From contig NZ_JADALJ010000001.1 of the NCBI RefSeq assembly GCF_014876185.1, positions 682,001 to 746,000 on the forward strand: a DNA stretch of 64,000 nt. The letters are read 5' to 3'. This document shows, piece by piece, positions 44,616-53,103 of the stretch. The notes under the pieces were generated by a model. The model searched no databases and was not told the origin of the DNA. It worked only from the letters and a program-made list of their open reading frames with translations. How positions within the stretch are numbered: the stretch's first letter is position 1; each line of letters begins with the position of its first letter. A program made the translations under genes and the position numbers. The DNA comes from Rufibacter sp. LB8. GTDB lineage: Bacteria; Bacteroidota; Bacteroidia; Cytophagales; Hymenobacteraceae.

Positions 44616-45551
44616 TTAAAAATACAGCCAATGTCCTTTCAATCCATTAGGCCTGGAATACTCCAACGCCGGAGCCGGGAACTTGAAAATGTTTAAAACA
44701 TAAAATGCGCCCTTCAAGAACTTGCTTTGGGTGGGAATGGCCTGCCAGTTCAAATCTAAACTCAGGTAATATTGCCGATGCGCGTTGAAACCCAGCCGCC
44801 GGTTGGTGGCCAGGTCATTGTACACCATTTCTTCCGCTCCGTAACCAGCCGCCACATTGAGCCATTTGGGGTACATAGAATTTGCAGGCAGAAATTTCAC
44901 TACATCCACGCTAAGCCAATAGGTGTGCCCGTTGTAGTCTTTGAGCACTTCTTCAGGAAAACCGTTGCCCAGTACATTAGGTCTTTGCGCGGCATACTTA
45001 GTGGTGTGAAATGAAAACTTGGGCGTAATCCTGATTTCCTGCCAAGCCAATTGCTGACCCAACACCGCCAAAGAACCAGCGGCGTTGGCGGCAATGTCAG
45101 AGGCAGAGGCGCCGTAGGCGGGAGACCGACCGTCAAAATATTCAATGGGCGTAAGCAAGGCTAACCCCATGGCGCTGCCCCACCAAATCGCTTTTTTCTC
45201 AGAGAAGCCGGCTCCGCGCAAAGCATCAACGCCCAGGCGGCTGAGGTGGAAGGAACTCCAGAAATGGCCCACTTTGTCTATCTGCTTCCATTCATGGCTG
45301 TCATTAAACCAATGAAATGCCGAGCGCTCGCCTTCTTTGTACCAGGCTTCGTTTAAAACAAACAAGCCGCCCACGTACGCCAGTCCGGCCCCAGCCGCCA
45401 GATATGTCACTTTGGTGGAGATTTTGGGCAATGCCTCGGTGGCAAGGGTGGTGTCTTGGGTATAGGTAGACTGCGCCTGCAACGGCATATTGCCCAAAAA
45501 GCCCAGCCAAAGACAGATTACCGAAAAAAAAAGACGATGTGTTGTACCCAC
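44616..45551 (-). CDS. DUF2279 (YfiM-like) exported protein
   Basis: About 311 aa. The GTG at 45551 gives a clean signal peptide (VGTTHRLFFSVICLWLGFLG, cleaved near LQAQS); an ATG at 45626 is possible but would precede the signal with a polar leader, and longer forms would run through the trp leader region. Motifs of the family: WFNDSHEWKQIDKVGHFWSS, GVDALRGAGFSEKKAIWWGS, ASASDIAANAAGSLAVLGQQ. YfiM-type proteins are outer-envelope lipoproteins or membrane-associated proteins of unknown function. Divergent from the trp operon. Confidence 0.78.
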   Translation of the reverse strand: MGTTHRLFFSVICLWLGFLGNMPLQAQSTYTQDTTLATEALPKISTKVTYLAAGAGLAYVGGLFVLNEAWYKEGERSAFHWFNDSHEWKQIDKVGHFWSSFHLSRLGVDALRGAGFSEKKAIWWGSAMGLALLTPIEYFDGRSPAYGASASDIAANAAGSLAVLGQQLAWQEIRITPKFSFHTTKYAAQRPNVLGNGFPEEVLKDYNGHTYWLSVDVVKFLPANSMYPKWLNVAAGYGAEEMVYNDLATNRRLGFNAHRQYYLSLDLNWQAIPTQSKFLKGAFYVLNIFKFPAPALEYSRPNGLKGHWLYF

Positions 45552-45620
45552 AGGATAAATGTACAGAAACCCCACGATAGGTGCGCGCCCATGGGCTTGC
45601 AAATTTTTTAGCGGTTTTGC

Positions 45621-45650
45621 TTGCATTAAAAATTTGCGTCTGTACATTTG
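45621..45650 (+). promoter_or_regulatory. Predicted promoter of the trp operon
   Basis: TTG (45621-45623), 19-base spacer, TACATTTG (45643-45650), matching TAnnTTTG. The ATG of the first leader peptide is only five bases after the box, so the transcript would begin at or near the start codon (leaderless), or translation starts at the second ATG (45661). Confidence 0.6.
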
Positions 45651-45654
45651 CAAC

Positions 45655-45708
45655 ATGAATATGAAGACAAAACAGCATGGCGCTTGGTGGCACACTCCTC
45701 AACTCTGA
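45655..45708 (+). CDS. trp leader peptide 1 (Trp-Trp pair)
   Basis: ORF of 17 codons: MNMKTKQHGAWWHTPQL. Two adjacent Trp codons at 45685-45690. It starts just after a promoter box and is followed by a hairpin terminator at 45747-45780, 180 bases upstream of trpE. A segment just after the stop (GGGTGA, 45710-45715) can pair with TCACCC (45759-45764) in the terminator loop and arm, giving the competing structure required for ribosome-mediated attenuation. Confidence 0.8.
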   Translation: MNMKTKQHGAWWHTPQL

Positions 45709-45746
45709 TGGGTGACCCGCTTGCTATGCAGTTTCTGCAATAATTC

Positions 45747-45780
45747 AAAGGCTCGGTTTCACCCGGGCCTTTGGTGTTTT
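45747..45780 (+). terminator. First trp attenuator terminator
   Basis: AAAGGCTCGG/CCGGGCCTTT stem (one G-T pair), then GGTGTTTT. The T tract is interrupted, so it is weaker than the second terminator. Confidence 0.65.
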
Positions 45781-45809
45781 AAAGGGTTTAGTCAATTAAA
45801 TAAAAAGTA

Positions 45810-45869
45810 ATGAACCGAATGGGATTCTTTGTACAGCATTGTTGGTGGCATCAATCAAAACCAGATTGA
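45810..45869 (+). CDS. trp leader peptide 2 (Trp-Trp pair)
   Basis: ORF of 19 codons: MNRMGFFVQHCWWHQSKPD. Adjacent Trp codons at 45843-45848. The QH-x-WWH core recurs from leader 1 (QHGAWWH), suggesting that the two arose by duplication. It begins 30 bases after the first terminator and precedes its own antiterminator/terminator. Confidence 0.8.
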   Translation: MNRMGFFVQHCWWHQSKPD

Positions 45870-45944
45870 ACAGCCGGCCTGCGCCGTATAAAACCTGCCC
45901 GTATACCAAAGGCTTGCTGTTCTCCTAAAACGGCAAGCCTTTTT
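45868..45944 (+). promoter_or_regulatory. Second trp attenuator: antiterminator and terminator
   Basis: Terminator: AAAGGCTTGCTG (45908-45919) with CGGCAAGCCTTT (45931-45942), one G-T pair, followed by TTTTTC. Antiterminator: GAACAGCCGGCCT (45868-45880) can pair with AGGCTTGCTGTTC (45910-45922) with one mismatch, which uses up the 5' arm of the terminator. The antiterminator starts inside the leader stop codon, so a ribosome finishing the peptide would cover it, while one stalled at Trp-Trp would leave it free. Confidence 0.85.
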
Positions 45945-45957
45945 CTTTACACCAATT

Positions 45958-47373
45958 ATGACCACATACCAACTACATACGCACCACCGCCAACTGCTCG
46001 CAGACACGGTGACGCCGGTGGGCATTTACCTGCAGCTCCGTGACCGTTACCGCAACTGCCTGCTGCTGGAAAGCTCTGACTACCATGGCCAGGAAAACAG
46101 TTTCAGCTACATTTGCTGTGAGCCCATTGCGGAGTTCAAATTGAAAGACAGCGTTTTGCGGCAATCGTTTCCAGATGGTTCTGTGCAGGAGCAGACGGTG
46201 CAAGACAAGAAAGACGCAGTGGCGCTGTTGCAGCAGTTCAGTCAGCGGTTTGTCTCCGGTGCTGGGGAGCAGTTCAACTTCATTCAAAATGGCTTGTTCG
46301 GGTACATGTCGTTTGAGGCGGTGCAGTACTATGAACAGGTCAACCTGCGGGAGAAACCGGCCGCGCACGCAGACATGCCTGAGATTCTGTACCAGACGTT
46401 CCGGTACGTGATTGCCATCAACCATTTCAAGAACGAGCTGTTTGTTTTTGAGCACGTTTGGGGAACAGAGCCCGAAAACGGAGGACTGGACGAACTGCAG
46501 GCGCAAATCCAGAACAAGAACTTCCCGCAGTTCCATTTCAGCACGGTGGGCGATGAAAAAACAAACCAAACCGATGCCGAATTCCTGAAGATAATTGCCG
46601 AAGGCGTGAAGCATTGCCACCTGGGCAACGTGTTCCAGATTGTGCTTTCCAGGCAGTTTTCGCAGGCGTTTCAGGGCGATGAATTCAATGTGTACCGCGC
46701 CTTGCGCTCCATCAACCCATCGCCGTACCTGTTTTACTTTGACTATGGCACCTTCAAGATTTTTGGGTCATCGCCGGAGGCACAGTTGTTAATTAAAGGC
46801 GACACGGCCAGTATTTTCCCGATTGCCGGCACGTTCAAGCGCACCGGAAATGATGCCGCCGACGCGGAGCTGGCCCAGAAACTCTACGATGATCCCAAAG
46901 AAAATGCCGAGCACGTGATGCTGGTAGACCTGGCCCGCAACGACCTCAGCCGCCACGGCGACCAGGTGAACGTGGAAGTGTTCAAAGAAGTGCAATATTA
47001 CTCTCACGTGATTCACCTCGTCTCTAAAGTGACGGCCAAGTTGCAGAAAGCCAACCAGTCGGTGCAGATGGTAGCAGACACGTTTCCGGCGGGCACCTTG
47101 TCGGGCGCGCCCAAGCACCGCGCCTTGACCTTGATTGATGAACTGGAACCCACCGGCCGCGGTTATTACGGCGGCTGCATCGGGTACCTGGGCTTCAACG
47201 GCGACTTCAACCACGCCATCATGATTCGGTCTTTTTTAAGTGTGCAGAATCAACTTTTTTATCAGGCGGGCGCGGGCGTGGTGGCCAAGTCCAACACTGA
47301 GAGCGAACTCAACGAAGTGCACCACAAACTGGCCGCGCTGCGCAAAGCTCTGGAAAAAGCCAGCACCATTTAA
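45958..47373 (+). CDS. trpE: Anthranilate synthase component I
   Basis: A 471-residue enzyme making anthranilate from chorismate with ammonia from TrpG. N-terminal feedback motif LLESSD (about residue 36), catalytic motifs VFQIVLSRQF, PSPYLFYFDYG, IFPIAGTFKRTGND, DLARNDLSRHG and FPAGTLSGAPK, all in the last 270 residues. First structural gene of the trp operon, 14 bases after the second attenuator. At 46468-46481 the coding sequence contains GAGCCCGAAAACGG, an exact match to one arm of the intergenic palindrome (TEPENG in the protein). Confidence 0.95.
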   Translation: MTTYQLHTHHRQLLADTVTPVGIYLQLRDRYRNCLLLESSDYHGQENSFSYICCEPIAEFKLKDSVLRQSFPDGSVQEQTVQDKKDAVALLQQFSQRFVSGAGEQFNFIQNGLFGYMSFEAVQYYEQVNLREKPAAHADMPEILYQTFRYVIAINHFKNELFVFEHVWGTEPENGGLDELQAQIQNKNFPQFHFSTVGDEKTNQTDAEFLKIIAEGVKHCHLGNVFQIVLSRQFSQAFQGDEFNVYRALRSINPSPYLFYFDYGTFKIFGSSPEAQLLIKGDTASIFPIAGTFKRTGNDAADAELAQKLYDDPKENAEHVMLVDLARNDLSRHGDQVNVEVFKEVQYYSHVIHLVSKVTAKLQKANQSVQMVADTFPAGTLSGAPKHRALTLIDELEPTGRGYYGGCIGYLGFNGDFNHAIMIRSFLSVQNQLFYQAGAGVVAKSNTESELNEVHHKLAALRKALEKASTI

Positions 47374-47375
47374 GC

Positions 47376-47419
47376 TTCCGTTTTCGGGCTCATTTCCAGA
47401 AACGAAGCCAAAAACGGAA
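47376..47419. repeat. Palindrome copy 15, inside the trp operon
   Basis: TTCCGTTTTCGGGCTC...GAAGCCAAAAACGGAA begins two bases after the trpE stop codon and fills most of the trpE-trpG gap. Confidence 0.92.
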
Positions 47420-47451
47420 ATCAACCTATGCCCTTAGATCAACCCATTGCC

Positions 47452-48075
47452 ATGAAAATACTTGTCTTAGATAACTATGATTCTTTTACCTACAACCTGG
47501 TGCAAGTGCTCCGGGAACTGGGCTACGGGAATGACATTGACGTTTTTAGAAATGACAAAATCACGTTAGACGAAGTGAATGCGTATGATGTGATTCTGTT
47601 GTCGCCGGGGCCGGGCGTTCCCAGCGAGGCCGGCATCATGCCGGAACTGCTGAAAAGATACGCGCCTTCCAAACGCATTCTAGGCGTGTGTCTGGGGCAC
47701 CAGGCCATTGCGGAGGCCTTCGGGGGAGAACTATCCAATATGCCGGAAGTCTTGCATGGCATAGCGTCTACCATTAGAGTGGTGAATGCGCATGAACCCA
47801 TGTTCCGGCATTTGCCGCAGACCTTTAAAGTGGCGCGCTACCATTCCTGGACGGTGGTGCCAGATTCGGTGCCAGATGCGTTGCGAGTGACGGCCGTGGA
47901 CGAGAACGGGGAGATTCTGGCGCTTCGGCACAAAGAATATGACGTGTGCGGCGTGCAGTTCCACCCAGAATCAATTCTCACGGAGCACGGCAAGGAAATG
48001 ATGCGCAACTGGCTGGAGAAATCCAGAATACCGCAAACCAAATGGACCACCTTCGCTGCCAGCCTAACCTTATGA
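47452..48075 (+). CDS. trpG: Anthranilate synthase component II (glutamine amidotransferase)
   Basis: A 207-residue class I glutaminase. ATG at 47452 (MKILVLDNYDSFTYNLVQ) matches the family start; eight codons upstream are in frame. Motifs: LSPGPGVPSEAGIM, nucleophile Cys in GVCLGHQAIAEAFGG, His/Glu in GVQFHPESILTEHG. Stop overlaps the trpD start (ATGA). Confidence 0.95.
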   Translation: MKILVLDNYDSFTYNLVQVLRELGYGNDIDVFRNDKITLDEVNAYDVILLSPGPGVPSEAGIMPELLKRYAPSKRILGVCLGHQAIAEAFGGELSNMPEVLHGIASTIRVVNAHEPMFRHLPQTFKVARYHSWTVVPDSVPDALRVTAVDENGEILALRHKEYDVCGVQFHPESILTEHGKEMMRNWLEKSRIPQTKWTTFAASLTL

Positions 48076-49064
48076 AACAGATACTTCAGCAATTAATTGA
48101 GCACAAGACGCTTTCCAAAGATTTCGCGAAGCAGGTCTTGATCAACATTGGCAAGGGCCAGTACAACACCAGCCAGATGGCGGCTTTTATGACCGTGTAC
48201 CTGATGCGCGCCATCACGGTGCAGGAACTGGAAGGTTTCAGGGAAGCCATGCTGGAACTCTGCCTTCTGCCAGACCTGGGCACCGACCAGGTGATTGACC
48301 TCTGCGGCACCGGCGGCGACGGCAAAGACACCTTCAACATCTCCACGCTGTCTTCTTTTGTAGTGGCGGGCGCGGGCTATAAAGTGGCCAAGCACGGCAA
48401 CAACGGCGTTTCTTCTATCTGCGGATCTTCTAACGTGATGGCGCATTTGGGTTATACCTTCACCAATGACAGCGCCGTGCTCAGGAACCAACTTGAGAAA
48501 GCCAATATATGTTTCATGCACGCGCCGTTGTTTCACCCGGCCATGAAAGAGATTGCCCCCATCAGAAAAGAATTGGGCGTGAAAACGTTTTTCAACATGC
48601 TGGGGCCCATGATCAATCCGGCGCTGCCGCATTTTCAGTTGGTGGGCGTGTTCAGTCTGGAGTTGTTGCGGCTCTACAATTACCTTTACCAGAAAACCGG
48701 CAAACGCTTTGTGCTGCTGCACGCCCTAGATGGGTATGACGAAATTTCGCTCACCGGCCCGTTTAAGATGATCACGCCACAAGGCGAACAGGTGCTCACG
48801 CCCGCAGATCTGGGTTTGCCTACTTATAGAGAAGAAGACTTGGTCGGCGGCGAAACCGTGGAAGAATCTGCGGCTATTTTCAGGAACGTGTTGCAGGGTC
48901 AGGGCACCGCCGCGCAGCAAGATGTTGTGATCGCTAACGCGGGCTTGGGTATTTTCTGTGCCGATGAATCTTTGACCTTAGCCCAATCCCTGGAAAAAGC
49001 CCGCTACTCGCTGGAAAACGGCCTGGCCCTTAAAACATTTCAACAGTTACTTTCTTTAAACTAA
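48072..49064 (+). CDS. trpD: Anthranilate phosphoribosyltransferase
   Basis: A 330-residue enzyme joining anthranilate and PRPP. ATG at 48072 (MKQILQQLIEHKTLSKDF) overlaps trpG by four bases. PRPP site DLCGTGGDGKDTFNIST, KHGNNGVSSICGSSNVM, and RKELGVKTFFNMLGPMINPA. Not fused to trpG. Confidence 0.95.
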   Translation: MKQILQQLIEHKTLSKDFAKQVLINIGKGQYNTSQMAAFMTVYLMRAITVQELEGFREAMLELCLLPDLGTDQVIDLCGTGGDGKDTFNISTLSSFVVAGAGYKVAKHGNNGVSSICGSSNVMAHLGYTFTNDSAVLRNQLEKANICFMHAPLFHPAMKEIAPIRKELGVKTFFNMLGPMINPALPHFQLVGVFSLELLRLYNYLYQKTGKRFVLLHALDGYDEISLTGPFKMITPQGEQVLTPADLGLPTYREEDLVGGETVEESAAIFRNVLQGQGTAAQQDVVIANAGLGIFCADESLTLAQSLEKARYSLENGLALKTFQQLLSLN

Positions 49065-49067
49065 ACT

Positions 49068-49892
49068 ATGTCCCATACCATATTAGACCAGATTGTGGCT
49101 CAGAAACACCTGGAGGTGGCAGACCAGAAAAGCCTCGTGCCGGTAGCCAAACTGGAGCGCAGCCTTTATTTTCAGACCCAGCCGGTTTCCTTCAAAAAGT
49201 ACCTGCAGCGCCCAGACCTTAACGGCATCATTGCCGAATTCAAGCGTCGGTCGCCGTCCAAAGGCATCATCAACGCGTATGCCCCGGTGGAACGCACGTC
49301 TATCGGCTACATGCAGGCAGGGGCTTCGGCGCTGTCTATCTTAACCGATGGTCCGTTTTTTGGCGGCAAGAATGAAGACCTCACCACCGCCCGCAAATTT
49401 AATTTCTGTCCTATTCTGCGGAAGGATTTTGTGCTGGAGGAATACCAGATTCTGGAGGCCAAATCTATTGGCGCCGATGCCATTTTGTTGATTGCCGCCA
49501 TTTTGACCAAAGAAGAAGTGAGCAACCTGGCCCAATTCGCGCATTCACTGGGGCTGGAAGTCTTGTTGGAAGTGCACAACCAGGAAGAACTGGAGCGCAC
49601 CGTTACGCCGCACGTAGACGCCATTGGCGTGAACAACCGTAACCTGCATGACTTTACCGTGAGCGTGGAAATTTCCAAAGAACTGGCCGCCCTAATCCCG
49701 AACGAGTTTGTGAAAGTTTCTGAAAGCGGCCTTACGTCGGCACAGACCATTCTGGAATTGCGCGACTATGGCTTTGAAGGCTTCTTAATGGGCGAAACGT
49801 TCATGCGAACCAGCCGTCCTGAGAAAGCCCTGGCTTCTTTGGTAGACGAGCTGAAAAAACGTAGAACTGCGGCTTCGGTTCAGAATCAATAA
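49068..49892 (+). CDS. trpC: Indole-3-glycerol-phosphate synthase
   Basis: A 274-residue TIM-barrel enzyme. Motifs: GIIAEFKRRSPSKGIIN (catalytic Lys), ALSILTDGPFFGG, ILRKDFVLEEYQ, VNNRNLHDFTV and VSESGLTSAQTI. Three bases after trpD. Confidence 0.95.
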   Translation: MSHTILDQIVAQKHLEVADQKSLVPVAKLERSLYFQTQPVSFKKYLQRPDLNGIIAEFKRRSPSKGIINAYAPVERTSIGYMQAGASALSILTDGPFFGGKNEDLTTARKFNFCPILRKDFVLEEYQILEAKSIGADAILLIAAILTKEEVSNLAQFAHSLGLEVLLEVHNQEELERTVTPHVDAIGVNNRNLHDFTVSVEISKELAALIPNEFVKVSESGLTSAQTILELRDYGFEGFLMGETFMRTSRPEKALASLVDELKKRRTAASVQNQ

Positions 49893-49913
49893 TTTAACCC
49901 AAATCCATCTTAA

Positions 49914-50549
49914 ATGGCTACTTCTGATTTGAAAATCAAAGTCTGCGGCATGAAGTACTCAGAGAACCTTGAGGAATTGCTGGAACTTCAGCCTGACTAC
50001 GTGGGCTTTATTTTCTATGATAAATCGCCGCGTTGCGTGGCTGGTCAAGAGGAGGAGATTGCCGCTGCTACAAAGCCAGACGTGACAAAAGTGGGTGTGT
50101 TTGTAGACGAAAAAAAAGAGGTAATTCAGCAGAAAGTTGACAGTTTTGGCTTGGGCATGGTGCAACTGCACGGCCATGAATCGTCTCAATTTTGTGGTGA
50201 GTTGAAAGACGCCGGTCTCACGGTGATGAAAGCGTTTAGGATAGGTGAAGACTTTGATTTTGAACCACTGAAAGCCTACGCCGGTGTCTGTGATTTCTTT
50301 CTGTTTGATGCCAGCGGCCCTAGTCCCGGCGGAAACGGCGTTCGATTCAATTGGCAGATGCTGGAGCGCTATGACCTGGATGTTCCTTTTTTCCTGAGCG
50401 GTGGCATTGACGTAGAGCACTTACAGGAAATCAAAGCCTTGCACCACCCAAAATTGTTCGGGCTGGATCTGAACAGCAAATTTGAGATTTCGCCGGGCCT
50501 CAAAAACATTCATCGTCTGAAGGAATTCATGGAAGATTTAAGGGTCTGA
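49914..50549 (+). CDS. trpF: Phosphoribosylanthranilate isomerase
   Basis: A 211-residue TIM-barrel isomerase. IKVCGMKYSENLEEL (catalytic Cys), YVGFIFYDKSPR, VQLHGHESSQFC, LFDASGPSPGGNGVRFNW (catalytic Asp), GLDLNSKFEISPG. 21 bases after trpC. Confidence 0.94.
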   Translation: MATSDLKIKVCGMKYSENLEELLELQPDYVGFIFYDKSPRCVAGQEEEIAAATKPDVTKVGVFVDEKKEVIQQKVDSFGLGMVQLHGHESSQFCGELKDAGLTVMKAFRIGEDFDFEPLKAYAGVCDFFLFDASGPSPGGNGVRFNWQMLERYDLDVPFFLSGGIDVEHLQEIKALHHPKLFGLDLNSKFEISPGLKNIHRLKEFMEDLRV

Positions 50550-50566
50550 CACAAGAAAAATTCTTC

Positions 50567-50606
50567 GCGTTTTTGGCCTCGTTTCCAGAAATGAGCCCCA
50601 AAACGG
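50567..50606. repeat. Palindrome copy 16, between trpF and trpB
   Basis: CGCGTTTTTGGCCTC...GAGCCCCAAAACGG, imperfect arms, in the 141-base trpF-trpB gap. No terminator T tract is attached. Confidence 0.85.
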
Positions 50607-50690
50607 ATGACAAATATCAGTGCTTACTTTTAATCACCAAGAGAGAAGTACCAAGAATTAAGATAGTATAAACTAAAGGTTTCTTAAACC

Positions 50691-51890
50691 ATGAGCAAGA
50701 ATTTTGGAGTAAGTGAGCGGGGGTATTACGGGCAGTTTGGAGGGGCGTTCATCCCAGAGATGCTGTACCCTAACGTGGAGGAATTGCGCGAAAAATACCT
50801 GACCATTATGCAGGAACCGGCTTTTCAGGAAGAACTGCAAGACCTGCTCCGCAATTATGTGGGCCGGCCAACGCCTTTGTACCACGCCAAGCGACTTTCA
50901 GAGAAATATAATACCAAAATCTATCTCAAGCGCGAAGACCTGAACCACACCGGCGCGCATAAAATCAACAACACCGTCGGGCAGATTCTGCTGGCCAAGC
51001 GCCTGGGCAAAACCCGCATCATTGCCGAGACCGGTGCCGGTCAGCATGGCGTGGCCACGGCTACGGTCTGCGCCTTGGCCGGTCTGGAGTGTATTGTGTA
51101 CATGGGCAAGATTGACACCGAACGCCAGCGGCCCAACGTGGAGAAAATGCGCCTGATGGGGGCTACCGTCGTGCCGGTGACTTCCGGTAGCCAAACCCTG
51201 AAAGACGCTACCAATGAAGCCATCCGGGACTGGATCAATCACCCAGAGGACACGCATTACATCATCGGTTCTGTAGTGGGGCCGCACCCGTACCCCGACA
51301 TGGTGACCCGTTTTCAGGCGGTGATCAGTGAAGAAATCAGAAAGCAACTGCTGGAGAAGGAAGGCCGCGAGTTACCAGATTACGTGGTGGCCTGCGTGGG
51401 AGGAGGTAGCAACGCCGCCGGCGCGTTCTACCATTTCCTGGACGAGGAAAGCGTGCAACTGGTAGCCGTGGAAGCGGCTGGTCTGGGCGTGGATTCGGGG
51501 CATTCGGCGGCGACCTCAGTGTTGGGGAAAACCGGCATCATCCACGGCAGTAAAACCCTGTTGATGCAAACCGAAGACGGCCAAATCACGGAGCCTTATT
51601 CTATTTCTGCGGGCTTAGATTACCCCGGCGTGGGGCCTTTGCACGCCCACTTGGCGCAAAGCGGAAGGGCCCGTTTCATTGCCATCACTGATGTAGATGC
51701 CATGGTTGCCTTGCGTGAATTGAGCCGCCTGGAAGGCATTATTCCGGCCATTGAAACCTCGCACGCGCTAGCGGCTTTAAAGGAATTGAATGCCGGACCG
51801 AATGACGTGGTGGTCTTGAATTTATCTGGCCGCGGCGACAAAGACTTGAACACCATTCTTACCTATTTTGAACAACTAGATGGCCAATAA
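50691..51890 (+). CDS. trpB: Tryptophan synthase beta subunit
   Basis: A 399-residue PLP enzyme joining indole and serine. Schiff-base Lys in [22 protein letters not shown], phosphate loop [12 protein letters not shown], and [11 protein letters not shown] at the C-terminus. Overlaps trpA by 11 bases. Confidence 0.96.
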   Translation: MSKNFGVSERGYYGQFGGAFIPEMLYPNVEELREKYLTIMQEPAFQEELQDLLRNYVGRPTPLYHAKRLSEKYNTKIYLKREDLNHTGAHKINNTVGQILLAKRLGKTRIIAETGAGQHGVATATVCALAGLECIVYMGKIDTERQRPNVEKMRLMGATVVPVTSGSQTLKDATNEAIRDWINHPEDTHYIIGSVVGPHPYPDMVTRFQAVISEEIRKQLLEKEGRELPDYVVACVGGGSNAAGAFYHFLDEESVQLVAVEAAGLGVDSGHSAATSVLGKTGIIHGSKTLLMQTEDGQITEPYSISAGLDYPGVGPLHAHLAQSGRARFIAITDVDAMVALRELSRLEGIIPAIETSHALAALKELNAGPNDVVVLNLSGRGDKDLNTILTYFEQLDGQ

Positions 51891-52659
51891 TAGACTCACC
51901 CGCCTGTTTCAGGAGAAGCAAGGCAACCTGCTCAATGTTTATTTTACCGCCGGTTACCCTAACTTGGAAGACACCGTCACCATTCTGGAGGAACTGCAGC
52001 TGGCCGGCGCCGATTTGGTGGAGATTGGCATGCCCTTCTCAGATCCGCTCGCCGATGGCCCCACCATACAAGCCAGCAACATGGTGGCCCTAGAAAACGG
52101 GATGACCGTGAAAATGCTATTTCAGCAACTGCAAGGCGTGCGCGACAACGTGTCTCTGCCCTTGATTTTGATGGGCTATCTGAACCCGGTGCTGCAATAC
52201 GGCTTCGAGAATTTCTGCCGCGACGCCGCTGCCGTGGGCGTGGATGGATTTATTTTGCCTGACTTACCCTTCGCCGAGTACGAGGAAGAATACAAACCCA
52301 TTCTGGAACAATACGGCCTCAGCCTAATTTTCTTGATTACGCCGCAAACCTCAGAAGCCCGAATTCGGCAGATTGACCAGCTCTCCAGTTCGTTTATCTA
52401 TATGGTGTCCAGCGCCAGCACCACGGGCAGCCAGGTCCAAAGTTCTGATTCCCAGAAAGCCTACTTCCAGAAAGTGCGCGATTTGGGTCTGCGGAGCCCA
52501 CTGTTGATTGGGTTCGGGATTTCTGACAAGCCTTCGTTTGAGTTGGCCTGCCAGTCGGCGCACGGGGCCATTATTGGCAGCGCGTTCATCAAAGCCCTGC
52601 AGGAACCCGCGGAAGTGCGGGAAAACGTGCGGTCGTTTTTAAGGTTAATCAAAGGGTAA
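51880..52659 (+). CDS. trpA: Tryptophan synthase alpha subunit
   Basis: A 259-residue TIM-barrel lyase releasing indole from indole-3-glycerol phosphate. [18 protein letters not shown] holds the catalytic Glu and Asp; [11 protein letters not shown] and [11 protein letters not shown] complete the active site. Last gene of the trp operon, followed by palindrome copy 17. Confidence 0.95.
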   Translation: MANNRLTRLFQEKQGNLLNVYFTAGYPNLEDTVTILEELQLAGADLVEIGMPFSDPLADGPTIQASNMVALENGMTVKMLFQQLQGVRDNVSLPLILMGYLNPVLQYGFENFCRDAAAVGVDGFILPDLPFAEYEEEYKPILEQYGLSLIFLITPQTSEARIRQIDQLSSSFIYMVSSASTTGSQVQSSDSQKAYFQKVRDLGLRSPLLIGFGISDKPSFELACQSAHGAIIGSAFIKALQEPAEVRENVRSFLRLIKG

Positions 52660-52664
52660 ATGGT

Positions 52665-52710
52665 TTTCCGTTTTCGGCCCCGTTTTCAGAAATGAGGCCG
52701 AAAACGGGAA
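52665..52710. repeat. Intergenic palindrome, copy 17
   Basis: TTTCCGTTTTCGGCCCC...GAGGCCGAAAACGGGAA; the C-for-G variant is on both sides. Just after trpA. Confidence 0.92.
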
Positions 52711-53103
52711 ATTGTAGGTTGCTCATTGCTGATTGTTAAAATAATCTAATCAATGGGCAAACCAAGCGCAGAATTCCCCTTTGAAGCTAATCTTTTAGAA
52801 AGGTTATTAAAGTAATTACTATGGCGCGGAAGTTACTTCCGTGGCTTTCTTACGCTGCTATGTAAGTCACGGAAGTAACTTCCGCGCCATAGAAGATGAT
52901 TGTTTAGTTAATGCTTTTCTAAAAAGATAATTCCTTGTAAAAGCCTCTAATTAACGCAGATTCCCCCTTGGAAGGGGGCGAAGGGGGATGTTTACACAAA
53001 CTGAATAAAAAAGCCAGATAGCAACTGCTTCTCTAGTTCGCCCACAAGATCCTTTCAGGATGACAAAAGAAAGGGAGCGTTTCACACTTTCAACTCATCA
53101 AAA
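52711..53103. other. Repeat-filled intergenic region between trpA and DAHP synthase
   Basis: No ORF. Holds the hairpin at 52821-52890, CCCCCTTGGAAGGGGG...GGGGGATG (52965-52990, like 54290-54315), and TTCGCCCACAAGATCC...GGATGACAAAA (53037-53068, like 42360-42391). No promoter box recognised for the DAHP synthase gene. Confidence 0.65.
52821..52890. repeat. Second palindrome family, copy 1 (GCGCGGAAGTTACTTCCG)
   Basis: 70 bp hairpin ATGGCGCGGAAGTTACTTCC...GGAAGTAACTTCCGCGCCAT; each arm also contains its own small palindrome GGAAGTTACTTCC. Recurs at 54355-54422. Confidence 0.9.

Noticed and set aside
44616-45695. Longest form of the DUF2279 protein starting at 45695
   Set aside because: It would run through the trp promoter and leader 1, and the signal peptide starts only at about 45551.
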